Translations under genes and position numbers: made by a program
Notes under the pieces: model-generated
What the model was told of the DNA's origin: nothing
Seen by the model: only the letters and a program-made list of their open reading frames with translations
The model's database searches: none
In this document: in pieces, positions 1 through 7,194 of the stretch
Position numbering within the stretch: position 1 is the first letter of the stretch
Layout: each line of letters starts with the position of its first letter
Source of the DNA: Dactylosporangium sp. AC04546
GTDB lineage: Bacteria > Actinomycetota > Actinomycetes > Mycobacteriales > Micromonosporaceae
DNA: 18,147 nucleotides
Assembly: GCF_022095675.1 (NCBI RefSeq)
Contig: NZ_JAHYSG010000172.1
Span: forward strand, 1-18,147
Reading direction: 5' to 3'

Positions 1-31
1 CGTCTCCCCTGCGCCCAACGATCACCTGCCC

Positions 32-37
32 TATGGT
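32..37 (+). promoter_or_regulatory. -10 box of a probable leaderless promoter for the esterase gene
   Basis: TATGGT matches the actinobacterial TAnnnT -10 consensus and ends 6 nt before the GTG at 44. Transcription would therefore start at or very near the start codon, and no Shine-Dalgarno sequence precedes that GTG. I see no clear -35 box in the few bases available upstream. Confidence 0.5.
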
Positions 38-43
38 GCGTGA

Positions 44-727
44 GTGCGGATCGAGACCCGGATCGTCGCGCCGTCCGCGGCGCCGAGCGGTGCGGTCCTC
101 GTCGCGCACGACGGCCCCGAGTACGAGCGCGCCGCCGGGCTGTCGCAGCTGTTCCCCGCCGAGCACGTGGTGCTGCTCGACCCCGGCGAGCGCCACGAGT
201 GGTACTCGGCGAACCCCGCCTACGCCGACGCCCTCGTGCGGCGGGTCCTGCCGGCCCTGCCGCCCGGCCCCCGGGTCGGCCTCGGCGCGAGCCTCGGCGC
301 CCTGGCGCTGCTGCACGCCGAGCTGCGCCACCCCGGCGCGTTCGACGGGCTGTTCCTGCAGTCGGGTTCGTTCTTCACCCCGCAGCTCGACCCCCAGGAG
401 GCGGGCTTCCGGCGGTACCGCCGCATCGTCCGCTTCGTCGAGAGCGTCAGCGGCGTCGCCGCGAGCGTCGTCTTGACGTGCGGCCGGGACGAGGAGAACC
501 TGCACAACAACCGGGCCATGGCGCAGCGGCTGGGAGCACCGCTCGTCGAGGTGCCCGGCGGGCACGCCATGAGCACCTGGCGTGCCGCGCTCGACCCGCA
601 CCTGCACCGCCTACTGCGGGAGGTCACCGTTGGACCACCTCATCGGACTGCTGCTCGGCACGGAGCAGGACTGGCCCCGGGCCTACGAGACCCTGATCGC
701 CCGGCTGGGCCCGATCCGCGGCCCTGA
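44..727 (+). CDS. Putative esterase, alpha/beta-hydrolase fold (enterochelin-esterase-like)
   Basis: This is a 227-aa serine hydrolase of the putative-esterase (Fes-like) type, probably cytoplasmic because no signal peptide is visible. The nucleophile elbow GASLG places Ser83. GRDEEN at about residues 147-152 offers the acidic residue, and GGH (His174) followed by STWR matches the Fes-type ending GGH..xWR. The GTG at 44 is chosen because the reading becomes family-like from the first residues and a TAnnnT box lies 6 nt upstream. The last ~32 residues (from about 196) lie in the 98-nt overlap with the next gene. They are Pro/Arg/Gly-rich and do not look like part of the fold, so an ancestral stop near 630 may have been lost. 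Coupling to an ATP-grasp gene suggests a joint pathway, perhaps making and hydrolysing an ester or amide conjugate; this is inference. The substrate is unknown. Confidence 0.8.
   Translation: MRIETRIVAPSAAPSGAVLVAHDGPEYERAAGLSQLFPAEHVVLLDPGERHEWYSANPAYADALVRRVLPALPPGPRVGLGASLGALALLHAELRHPGAFDGLFLQSGSFFTPQLDPQEAGFRRYRRIVRFVESVSGVAASVVLTCGRDEENLHNNRAMAQRLGAPLVEVPGGHAMSTWRAALDPHLHRLLREVTVGPPHRTAARHGAGLAPGLRDPDRPAGPDPRP
618..623 (+). promoter_or_regulatory. Ribosome binding site deciding the ATP-grasp start
   Basis: GGGAGG lies 6 nt before the TTG at 630. It is the only good Shine-Dalgarno match near this gene's 5' end and argues for TTG 630 over the upstream in-frame start at 582. Confidence 0.65.
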
Positions 728-1859
728 CGGCGCCAGCCACACCTTGCGCACCACCCGGGTCACCATCGAACCGTTCAACCTGCGCGACACCCCCTCCCAC
801 GACCTGGTCATCGACCGGCTCGCCTACTGGTACTACCACCCCCGCGAGTGGCTGAAGAAGGTCGCCCTCATGGACGACGTGTACCTGCTCAACAGCCCCT
901 TCACGTTCCAGTCGATGGAGAAGCACGCCGCCTACTGCGCGATGATGCGCCTCGGCCTGCACGTCCCCGAGACCGTCCTGGTGCCGTACAAGAACCCCGT
1001 CGACCACGCCAAATGGGCGTACACCGCCGAGCGCTACAACCGCCCCTTCGACCTCGACGCCGTCGCCGACGGCCTGGGCTACCCGCTGTTCATGAAGCCC
1101 TACGACGGCGGCGCCTGGGTCGGTGTCTCCCGCATCAGCGACAGCGCCCAGCTGCACGCCGCCTACGACGCGTCCGGGGCGCGGCTGATGCACCTGCAGC
1201 AGTCCGTCGAGGGCTACGACGTCTTCACCCGCTCGCTGTCCGTCGGCCCCGAGACGATGGTCATGAAGTTCCGGCCCGAGCTGCCGATGCACGAGCGGTA
1301 CGCGGTCGAGCACGGCTTCCTCGACGCCACCGCCGGCGACGAGGTCGTCACCATCTCGCGGCTGGTCAACGCGTTCTTCCGGTGGGAGTTCAACTCCTGC
1401 GAGTGCCTCGTCCGCGACGGCGTCGTGCACCCCATCGACTACGCCAACGCCTGCCCCGACGTGGCCCTGACCAGCCTGCACTACTACTTCCCGTGGGCGA
1501 TGACGGCCCTGGTGCGCTGGACGGCGTTCTGCGTGGTCACCGGCCGGCGGGCCAGCCTGGACATGGACACCGCCCGCTATTTCGAGATCGCCGACGATGC
1601 GTCGCTGGTGTACCCCGAGAAGCTCGCCGAGTACCGCAAGCTCGCCGACGAGTACTTCGCCGTCGACGACTACCGCGAGTTCTGCGACACCGCCCTCCCC
1701 CACGTCCCGGCGCTCGTCGCCGAGTGGGTCGCGTCGCCCGACTTCGACCGGCTGCTCGTCGACACGGTCCGCGCCACCTACCCGCCGGCCGAGCACGACC
1801 GGTTCGTCGCCCACTTCCGCGGCCTCGTCGACCTGTGGCGGCGCGAGAACACCAGCTAG
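630..1859 (+). CDS. ATP-grasp domain protein (putative carboxylate-amine/thiol ligase)
   Basis: A 409-aa protein with ATP-grasp features. GYPLFMKPYDGG (Lys156 in the hhMKP motif) should contact ATP, followed by the glycine-rich GGAWVGV loop. LHLQQ-like MHLQQSVEGYDV resembles the adenine-binding strand. EFNSCECLVRDG (Glu253) and IDYANACPD (Asp270, Asn273) look like the metal-binding end of the active site. ATP-grasp enzymes activate a carboxylate as acyl phosphate and join it to an amine, thiol or other nucleophile. The substrate here is not evident. The gene starts at TTG 630 with GGGAGG 6 nt upstream and overlaps the esterase by 98 nt, so the two are probably co-translated. The TAG stop is followed after 4 nt by a large palindrome that could end transcription. 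Family call is firm; a RimK-like or peptide-ligase role is only a guess. Confidence 0.8.
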   Translation: MDHLIGLLLGTEQDWPRAYETLIARLGPIRGPDGASHTLRTTRVTIEPFNLRDTPSHDLVIDRLAYWYYHPREWLKKVALMDDVYLLNSPFTFQSMEKHAAYCAMMRLGLHVPETVLVPYKNPVDHAKWAYTAERYNRPFDLDAVADGLGYPLFMKPYDGGAWVGVSRISDSAQLHAAYDASGARLMHLQQSVEGYDVFTRSLSVGPETMVMKFRPELPMHERYAVEHGFLDATAGDEVVTISRLVNAFFRWEFNSCECLVRDGVVHPIDYANACPDVALTSLHYYFPWAMTALVRWTAFCVVTGRRASLDMDTARYFEIADDASLVYPEKLAEYRKLADEYFAVDDYREFCDTALPHVPALVAEWVASPDFDRLLVDTVRATYPPAEHDRFVAHFRGLVDLWRRENTS

Positions 1860-1863
1860 AGCC

Positions 1864-1923
1864 GACGTTGGTCGATCTACCCTCACTTTCGGGCCAAGCG
1901 GCGAGGGTAAATCGACCAACGTC
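1864..1923. repeat. 60-bp palindromic intergenic repeat, copy A
   Basis: The 21-nt arms at 1864-1884 and 1903-1923 pair with one mismatch around an 18-nt loop. Each arm reads GACGTTGGTCGAT, two variable bases, then ACCCTC (or its complement). The same structure occurs at 17504-17563 and 17754-17813. This copy exactly fills the gap between two convergent stop codons (1859 and 1933), an ideal place for a bidirectional terminator, although no U-tract is present. Confidence 0.85.
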
Positions 1924-1932
1924 AGTCTGAAC

Positions 1933-2574
1933 CTAGCGGGGCCACTCCTTGAGCTTGGCCCGCAGCGCCGCGATGCGGTCCGGGGTCAATCCGTAGAAGG
2001 TGAACCGGCCGTCGTCGAGCCGGTCGAGGTAGCGGCCCGCCGCGAGGATGTCGTCGTCCTCGAGCGCCGGGTCCTGCCGCCGGGCAAGGTCCAGCAGCTC
2101 GTCGACGCCGTAGCGGTCCAGCGCCGCCGCGACGTCGATGTAGTCGCGCACCTCGCGCCGGTTCACCAGGGCCGCGACCTTGGTCGCGATGAGGTCGTCG
2201 AGGTGCATCACCGGGCCGACGTCCATCATGACCGGCGACTGCTGGCGGTCGAGCCTCGACAGCGTCAGCCGTACCGTGCGAGCGCCGTCGCCCACCGTGA
2301 ACTCCCGCTGGTCGAACCCGGCGAACAACTCCAGCAGGTCGTCGGCCTCCTCCTCGTGGACCGTGTACCCCGCCCCGCGCAGGGCCGCGCACACCGCGTC
2401 GGCGGCCGCCCCGGCGGCGCCCTCGGTGTCGGTGAACAGGTCCACGTCCTCGGTCGGTCGCTCGACCAGGCCGTTCATCAGCCAGGCGAACCCGCCACCG
2501 AGCACGAACCCGTGCCGCTCCGCGACCGCGAGCGCGATCCGGGCGACGTCGGTGTAGAACGGGTCCGGGCTCAC
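1933..2574 (-). CDS. AbiEii/AbiGii-type nucleotidyltransferase (putative toxin)
   Basis: A 213-aa minimal nucleotidyltransferase of the AbiEii/MenT type. The catalytic signature is LGGGFAWLMNG (Gly26-28) followed by RPTEDVDLF, where Asp43 and Asp45 are the metal-binding DxD. A second conserved block, DDLIATKVAAL, then RRE.RDYIDVAA, supplies Lys132, Arg139/140 and the RDxxD element. Characterised relatives transfer nucleotides, for MenT toxins onto tRNA, and are held in check by a cognate antitoxin. The GTG at 2574 is chosen because it overlaps the upstream gene's TGA by 4 nt (GTGA), implying translational coupling; an upstream in-frame start at 2613 would lie inside that gene. Its 3' end abuts the 60-bp palindrome. 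Nucleotidyltransferase family is clear. Toxin activity is inferred from family and two-gene layout, and a housekeeping role remains possible. Confidence 0.85.
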   Translation of the reverse strand: MSPDPFYTDVARIALAVAERHGFVLGGGFAWLMNGLVERPTEDVDLFTDTEGAAGAAADAVCAALRGAGYTVHEEEADDLLELFAGFDQREFTVGDGARTVRLTLSRLDRQQSPVMMDVGPVMHLDDLIATKVAALVNRREVRDYIDVAAALDRYGVDELLDLARRQDPALEDDDILAAGRYLDRLDDGRFTFYGLTPDRIAALRAKLKEWPR

Positions 2575-2915
2575 CCGGCGGCGGCCCGCAACCGCGGGTG
2601 CCGCGCCTCCCACGCCCGGCGCACGCCGTGGGGAAGGTTCAGGTCAGGCCACACGCGCACGAGCATCCGCCCGTTGACGAACCGCCGCAGCTCGTCGTGG
2701 CGGATCGCCTCGCGGAGCACGTTCTCGTACATCCACAGCAGCAGGTCGGGGTTGTCCACGTCGAAGCGGCGCTGCGGATTCCACATGAGCCGCTGCGGCA
2801 GCTCCACCACCCCGTGCACGGGCCCGCGCAGCTCCTCGAGCGTCCGCGCGACGAGCGCCGGCCGATGCGGACGCGCGAGATACGCCACCCGCCCCCGGTC
2901 CGACTCGCCCTGCAT
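2571..2915 (-). CDS. Small protein of unknown family coupled to the AbiEii-type gene (antitoxin candidate)
   Basis: A 114-aa soluble protein with no family I recognise. It is rich in Arg, Leu and Trp, has no membrane segment or signal peptide, and contains no obvious helix-turn-helix. Its middle (MWNPQRRFDVDNPDLLLWMYENVLRE region, residues ~44-70) looks helical and amphipathic. The ATG at 2915 lies 7 nt after a TACACT box, so the message is probably leaderless and this is the first gene of the operon. The stop overlaps the start of the nucleotidyltransferase gene by 4 nt. An upstream, translationally coupled small gene is the usual antitoxin position, so it may neutralise the downstream enzyme. 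It does not resemble the classical AbiEi wHTH antitoxin. Function is inferred from position only. Confidence 0.7.
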   Translation of the reverse strand: MQGESDRGRVAYLARPHRPALVARTLEELRGPVHGVVELPQRLMWNPQRRFDVDNPDLLLWMYENVLREAIRHDELRRFVNGRMLVRVWPDLNLPHGVRRAWEARHPRLRAAAG

Positions 2916-2922
2916 GCGCCGA

Positions 2923-2928
2923 AGTGTA
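2923..2928 (-). promoter_or_regulatory. -10 box of a probable leaderless promoter for the AbiEii-type operon
   Basis: On the minus strand TACACT is followed by 7 nt and then the ATG at 2915. No Shine-Dalgarno sequence is present, as expected for a leaderless actinobacterial message. I could not assign a -35 box. Confidence 0.5.
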
Positions 2929-3010
2929 CCGCCGATCCGCTTCCCGGCGCCGCAGCGTGTGGCGCGGCCCGCGTCGCGTATGGCATCCTAGGAAGCTAGG
3001 TCAATAGCCA

Positions 3011-3107
3011 AAGACAGCGGCTGGGAGATCAGCGCGCTTGATCGATGGCGAGATCTGGTCGTCATAGCAACCAGTTCTCGCCATCGATCAAGCAGCGAAG
3101 ACAGCGG
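3011..3107. repeat. Hairpin with 24-nt arms framed by a 10-bp direct repeat
   Basis: Arms at 3036-3059 and 3070-3093 pair over 24 nt with a single mismatch and a 10-nt loop. The direct repeat AAGACAGCGG occurs at 3011-3020 and 3098-3107, on either side of the hairpin. The right copy begins immediately after the stop of the MFS gene. The hairpin could be the MFS terminator (no U-tract follows on the minus strand). The flanking duplication also suggests a small palindromic insertion with a target duplication. Confidence 0.75.
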
Positions 3108-4991
3108 TCAGCGGGCGTGGCGGGGTTCCGTGTCGGTCGGGGTGGCCTCGCCCTCGGCCTCGTGGGCGCCCGCCGCGTGCGAGGCGTGATGGCCGTTGCC
3201 CGACGCCACCTCGTCCGACCCGTGCGCCCCGCCGGACGCGACCGGGTCCGGCGCTTCCCCGGGCTCGGGCGGAGCGATCACGGCCGTCGCCACCGTCGTG
3301 GTGGCGGCCGCGGGCGCGGAGCCGCCGTTCGGGGTCGGGTCGGGCAGCGCCGCAGCCGGCGCCGCAGCGGCCGGGGCCTGCTCCGCGGCGCGCTGATCGG
3401 CGGCCGACATCGAGCGCAGCGGCAGCTCCGGCAGGAAGAGGATCACCACGAAGCCGACCACCATGATGGCCGTCGCCACCATGAACACCACGCTCATCGA
3501 GTCCGAGAAGCCGACCTTGAACGGGTGGGACAGCGCGGCCGGGAGCTTCTCCAGGAACGACGTGTTGTTGAAGGAGCTGGCGCTGCCCGACGTGGCCGTC
3601 GTGCGGATCTGGTCGACCAGCTGCGGGTTCGACCGGGCGGCGGCCTGGAAGTCCGGGGTCGCGGCCGCCGCGGTGAAGGCGCCGCGGATCTTGTCCGGCA
3701 TCAGGCTGAACAGCACCGACAGGAACACCGCGGCGCCCAGCGTGCCACCCATCGAGCGGAAGAACGTGACCGTCGACGTCGCGACGCCGATCTCGCGCGG
3801 GTTCGCGGCGTTCTGCGCGGCCGTGATCACCGGCTGCATGTTGCCGCCGAGTCCGAGGCCCATCAGGCCCATGACGAGCATGGTGCGCCAGAGCGGGGTG
3901 TCGGCGCCGATGCGGGAGAACAGGAACAGCGCCACGATCATGAGCAGCGAGCCGAGGATCGGGAAGATCCGGTACCGGCCGGTGTGCGCGATGACCTGGC
4001 CCGAGACGATCGAGCCGGTCATGATGCCCAGCACCAGCGGCAGCAGCATGAGGCCGGCCTCGGTCGGGGTGGCGCCCTTGACGATCTGCAGGTACAGGGG
4101 CAGCGTCAGCAGGCCGCCGAACATCGCCATGCCGAGGATGAAGCTGCCGGTCGAGGCGACCGAGAACGTCCGCCCGCGGAACAGGCGCAGCGGGAGCAGG
4201 GCCTCGTCCTTGTAGGCGTACTCGGCGACGAGGAAGAGGATCAGGCCGACGGCGCCGATCGCGTAGCAGGTCACCGACCGGCCGGAGCCCCAGCCCCACT
4301 CGCGGCCCTGCTCGGCGACGGTGAGCAGCGGCACCAGCGTGACGACCAGGGCGAGCGCGCCGGGCCAGTCGATGCGGTGGTCGGTGCGGTGGTGCGGGAT
4401 GTGCAGCACGCGCAGCACGACGAGGAACGCGGCGAGGGCGATCGGGACGTTGATGTAGAAGATCCAGCGCCAGCCGGTGACCCCGAGCAGCTGGTCGGAG
4501 CCGGCGAAGAAGCCGCCGAGCACCGGGCCGAGCACGCTGGAGGTGCCGAAGACGGCGAGGAAGTACCCCTGGTACTTCGCCCGCTCGCGGGGCGGGACGA
4601 TGTCCCCGATGATCGCGAAGACCAGCGAGAACAGCCCGCCGGCGCCGATGCCCTGCACGGCCCGGAAGGCGGCGAGCTGGTAGATCGAGTCGGCCAGCCC
4701 GCACAGCGCGGAGCCGACGATGAAGATGCCGATCGCGAAGAGGATGAACGGCTTGCGACCGTAGATGTCGGAGAGCTTGCCGTACAGCGGGGTGGCGATC
4801 GTCGAGGTGATGAGGAACGCGGTCGTCGCCCACGCCTGGATGGAGAACCCGCCGAGGTCGTCGGCGATCGTGCGCATCGCCGTGGACACGATCGTCTGGT
4901 CGAGCGCGGCGAGGAACATCGCCATCATGAGCCCGGCGAGGATGGTGAGGATCTGCCGGTGGCTGAGCGTAGGCGAGGTTGTGCTGCTCAA
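3108..4991 (-). CDS. MFS multidrug exporter, DHA2 (EmrB/QacA-like) family
   Basis: A 627-aa integral membrane protein, probably of the 14-helix DHA2 class, expected to export drugs or natural products by proton antiport. LDQTIVST at residues 30-37 is the DHA2 TM1 signature. GKLSDIYGRK at 71-80 is MFS motif A in the loop between helices 2 and 3. VLGPVLGGFFAG is motif C of the antiporter subgroup. The final ~102 residues are Ala/Pro-rich and end in a His/Glu-rich stretch, predicted disordered and cytoplasmic; this makes the protein longer than many relatives. The TTG at 4991 is preferred because GGAG lies 6 nt upstream; a longer TTG start at 5048 is possible. It diverges from the ABC-F gene across about 100 bp. 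No adjacent TetR/MarR regulator is seen. Substrate unknown. Confidence 0.9.
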   Translation of the reverse strand: MSSTTSPTLSHRQILTILAGLMMAMFLAALDQTIVSTAMRTIADDLGGFSIQAWATTAFLITSTIATPLYGKLSDIYGRKPFILFAIGIFIVGSALCGLADSIYQLAAFRAVQGIGAGGLFSLVFAIIGDIVPPRERAKYQGYFLAVFGTSSVLGPVLGGFFAGSDQLLGVTGWRWIFYINVPIALAAFLVVLRVLHIPHHRTDHRIDWPGALALVVTLVPLLTVAEQGREWGWGSGRSVTCYAIGAVGLILFLVAEYAYKDEALLPLRLFRGRTFSVASTGSFILGMAMFGGLLTLPLYLQIVKGATPTEAGLMLLPLVLGIMTGSIVSGQVIAHTGRYRIFPILGSLLMIVALFLFSRIGADTPLWRTMLVMGLMGLGLGGNMQPVITAAQNAANPREIGVATSTVTFFRSMGGTLGAAVFLSVLFSLMPDKIRGAFTAAAATPDFQAAARSNPQLVDQIRTTATSGSASSFNNTSFLEKLPAALSHPFKVGFSDSMSVVFMVATAIMVVGFVVILFLPELPLRSMSAADQRAAEQAPAAAAPAAALPDPTPNGGSAPAAATTTVATAVIAPPEPGEAPDPVASGGAHGSDEVASGNGHHASHAAGAHEAEGEATPTDTEPRHAR

Positions 4992-5021
4992 GTTCAACTC
5001 CAGGTAGCACGAAGCAAAGGC

Positions 5022-5027
5022 ACGATA
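5022..5027 (-). promoter_or_regulatory. Possible -10 box for the MFS gene
   Basis: TATCGT on the minus strand fits TAnnnT and lies 17 nt after GATTGT, a weak -35 candidate. The resulting leader would be about 20-25 nt and would contain the GGAG site at 4998-5001. This is a weak assignment based on spacing alone. Confidence 0.3.
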
Positions 5028-5092
5028 CGAGCCGTTGGCGTTCCACAATCACGCTACTCCCCGAGATCGCTCCGGGTGCGCTGAGGGACACT

Positions 5093-6727
5093 ATGGGGAT
5101 GTCTGCGACGCTGGTGGTCAAGGGCCTCGCCGCCGGGCACGGCGACAAGGCCCTCTTCTCGGGGCTCGATCTGGTGGTGGCGCCCGGTGACGTGATCGGG
5201 TTGGTGGGGGTCAACGGGGCGGGGAAGACGACGCTGCTGCGCACCCTGGCCGGGCTGCTGCCGGCCGAGCAGGGCGCGATCCAGCTCAACCCGCCGACGG
5301 CCACGATCGGGTACCTCCCGCAGGAGCCGGACCGCCGGCCCGGCGAGACCGTGCGGGGGTTCCTGGCCCGGCGTACCGGCGTCGCCGACGCGCAGCTGCG
5401 GATGGAGACCGCGGCCGAGGCCCTCGGCTCGGATGTCGCCGGCGCCGACGAGGAGTACGCGGTCGCGCTGGAGCGCTGGCTGGCGCTCGGCGGGGCCGAC
5501 TTCGACGAGCGGGCCGAGGAGCTGGCGGCGGCGATCGCCGAGCTCGACCGGCCGATGACGGCGCTGTCCGGCGGCCAGGCCGCGCGGGCCGGTCTGGCGT
5601 CGCTGCTGCTCAGCCGGTACGACATCTTCCTGCTGGACGAGCCGACCAACGACCTGGACCTGGACGGGCTGGCCCGGATCGAGCGGTTCACCGCCGGGCT
5701 GCAGGGCGGGGCGGTCGTGGTGAGCCACGACCGGGAGTTCCTGGCCCGGGCGGCGACCGGCATCCTCGAGCTCGACCTGGCCCAGCAGCAGGTCAACTAC
5801 TTCGGCGGCGGGTACGCCGCCTACCTGGAGGAACGCGAGGTGGCGCGCCGGCACGCCCGCGAGCGCTACGAGGACTACGCCGACACGCGCTCCGACCTCG
5901 AGGCCCGGGCCCGGATGCAGCGGGCCTGGATGGAGAAGGGCGTCAAGAACGCCCGCCGCAAGCAGCCCGACAATGACAAGAACATCAAGGCGAAGAAGAT
6001 CGAGTCGACGGAGAAGCAGGCCTCGAAGGCGCGCCAGACCGAGCGGCTCATCGAGCGTCTCGAGGTGGTCGAGGAGCCGCGCAAGGAGTGGCAGCTGCGG
6101 ATGGAGATCGCCGCGGCGCCACGGGCCGGGGCGGTGGTGGCGACGCTGCGCGGCGCGGTCGTGCACCGGGGCGCGTTCACGCTCGGGCCGGTGGACCTCC
6201 AGATCGACTGGGCCGACCGGGTGGCGATCACCGGCGCCAACGGGTCCGGGAAGACGACGCTGCTCGGCGCGCTGCTCGGGCGGGTCCCGCTCGACGCGGG
6301 CAGCGCGCACCTCGGGCCGGGCGTGGTCGTCGGTGAGGTCGACCAGGCGCGGCGGCTGTTCGAGGGCGACGCGACGCTGCTCGACGCGTTCCGCCTGCAC
6401 GTGCCGGACCAGTCCCCCGCCGACGTGCGGACGCTGCTGGCGAAGTTCGGGCTGCGGGCCGACCACGTGCTGCGCCCGGCGCGGACACTGTCGCCGGGCG
6501 AGCGGACCCGGGCGGGCCTGGCCCTGCTGCAGGGGCGGGGCGTCAACCTGCTGGTCCTCGACGAGCCGACGAACCACCTGGACCTGCCGGCGATCGAGCA
6601 GCTGGAGAGCGCCCTGGACAACTACCCGGGCACGCTGCTGCTGGTGACGCACGACCGGCGGATGCTGGCCGCGGTGCACACGAACCGGCACGTCGACGTC
6701 GCGGACGGCGCGGTGAGCGAGCGGTGA
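5093..6727 (+). CDS. ABC-F family ATPase (soluble, ribosome-associated type)
   Basis: A 544-aa protein with two ABC ATPase domains and no membrane helices, the hallmark of ABC-F translation factors. Domain 1 has Walker A GVNGAGKTT (about 39-47), signature LSGGQAARAG (about 157) and Walker B LLDEPTNDLD (about 180). Domain 2 has Walker A GANGSGKTT (about 379-387), signature LSPGERTRAG (about 465) and Walker B VLDEPTNHLD (about 487). A Lys/Arg/Glu-rich helical linker between them (about 245-335) corresponds to the P-site tRNA interaction motif region. ABC-F proteins bind the ribosomal E site to rescue stalled translation or protect against ribosome-targeting antibiotics. The ATG at 5093 is chosen because GAGGG lies 5 nt upstream; ATG 5099 is an alternative. 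The next gene overlaps its stop by 4 nt. Whether it is housekeeping or a resistance protein cannot be told from sequence alone. Confidence 0.92.
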   Translation: MGMSATLVVKGLAAGHGDKALFSGLDLVVAPGDVIGLVGVNGAGKTTLLRTLAGLLPAEQGAIQLNPPTATIGYLPQEPDRRPGETVRGFLARRTGVADAQLRMETAAEALGSDVAGADEEYAVALERWLALGGADFDERAEELAAAIAELDRPMTALSGGQAARAGLASLLLSRYDIFLLDEPTNDLDLDGLARIERFTAGLQGGAVVVSHDREFLARAATGILELDLAQQQVNYFGGGYAAYLEEREVARRHARERYEDYADTRSDLEARARMQRAWMEKGVKNARRKQPDNDKNIKAKKIESTEKQASKARQTERLIERLEVVEEPRKEWQLRMEIAAAPRAGAVVATLRGAVVHRGAFTLGPVDLQIDWADRVAITGANGSGKTTLLGALLGRVPLDAGSAHLGPGVVVGEVDQARRLFEGDATLLDAFRLHVPDQSPADVRTLLAKFGLRADHVLRPARTLSPGERTRAGLALLQGRGVNLLVLDEPTNHLDLPAIEQLESALDNYPGTLLLVTHDRRMLAAVHTNRHVDVADGAVSER

Positions 6728-7107
6728 GCCCCACCGAAGCCCTGGCCGAGTTCTGGACCGAGCGGCACCTGTGCACCCTGGCGACGATCCGCCGCGACGG
6801 GACCCTGCACGTGGTGCCGGTCGGCGCGACCTACGACCCCGAGACGGGCGTCGCCCGGGTCATCACGTCGGGGACGTCCCAGAAGGTCCGAAATATCCGA
6901 AACAACGGACTCGTCGCCCTGACCCAGGTCGACGGCCGCCGCTGGTCGACGCTGGAGGGAACGGCCGTCGTCGAGACAAGCCCCGACGTCATCCGGGATG
7001 CCGAGGAGCGCTACGCCCGCCGGTACAAGATCCCCCGGGTGAATCCGGCACGAGTCGTGATCGTGATCACCGTGTCAAGGGTGTTGGGCACGTATCGGCC
7101 CGACTGA
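6724..7107 (+). CDS. F420-dependent PPOX-class oxidoreductase (Rv2074-like)
   Basis: A 127-aa split-barrel flavin/deazaflavin-binding protein of the pyridoxamine-phosphate-oxidase-like group, of full family length. FWTERHLCTLATIRRDG...HVVPVG, the RVITSGTSQKVRNI cofactor-phosphate-binding stretch, LTQVDGRRWSTLEG and RDAEERYARRY..PR.NP follow, as I recall, the pattern of M. tuberculosis Rv2074, an F420H2-dependent biliverdin reductase. The likely reaction is hydride transfer from reduced F420 to a tetrapyrrole or other acceptor; the exact substrate is inferred. The GTG at 6724 overlaps the ABC-F TGA (GTGA), so the two are translationally coupled. The protein is probably cytoplasmic and a homodimer, as in the family. 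Its presence implies that the host makes F420. Confidence 0.85.
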   Translation: MSPTEALAEFWTERHLCTLATIRRDGTLHVVPVGATYDPETGVARVITSGTSQKVRNIRNNGLVALTQVDGRRWSTLEGTAVVETSPDVIRDAEERYARRYKIPRVNPARVVIVITVSRVLGTYRPD

Positions 7108-7194
7108 CAACCGACGTTCACCCGAGGGCCACACGACCGGCTGACAGTGAGCCCGCCGAAGCCGTTTCGGCAGAGACCCTCGGGAGCATTCCTC

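Noticed and set aside
1933..3107. Mobile defence island around the AbiEii-type pair
   Set aside because: No integrase, transposase or other defence gene is present, and base composition matches the neighbours.
3045..5084. Long open frame on the plus strand opposite the MFS gene
   Set aside because: It is Arg/Glu/Gly/His-rich with no domain, and follows the third-position GC bias of the minus-strand exporter, which has clear MFS motifs.
5054..6691. Long minus-strand open frame opposite the ABC-F gene
   Set aside because: No motif or start signal; the plus-strand frame has all six ABC motifs.
7108..7194. A copy of the 60-bp palindrome upstream of the importer (sequence CCGACGTTCACCCGAG)
   Set aside because: Only a short partial match to one arm and no opposite arm; chance similarity.
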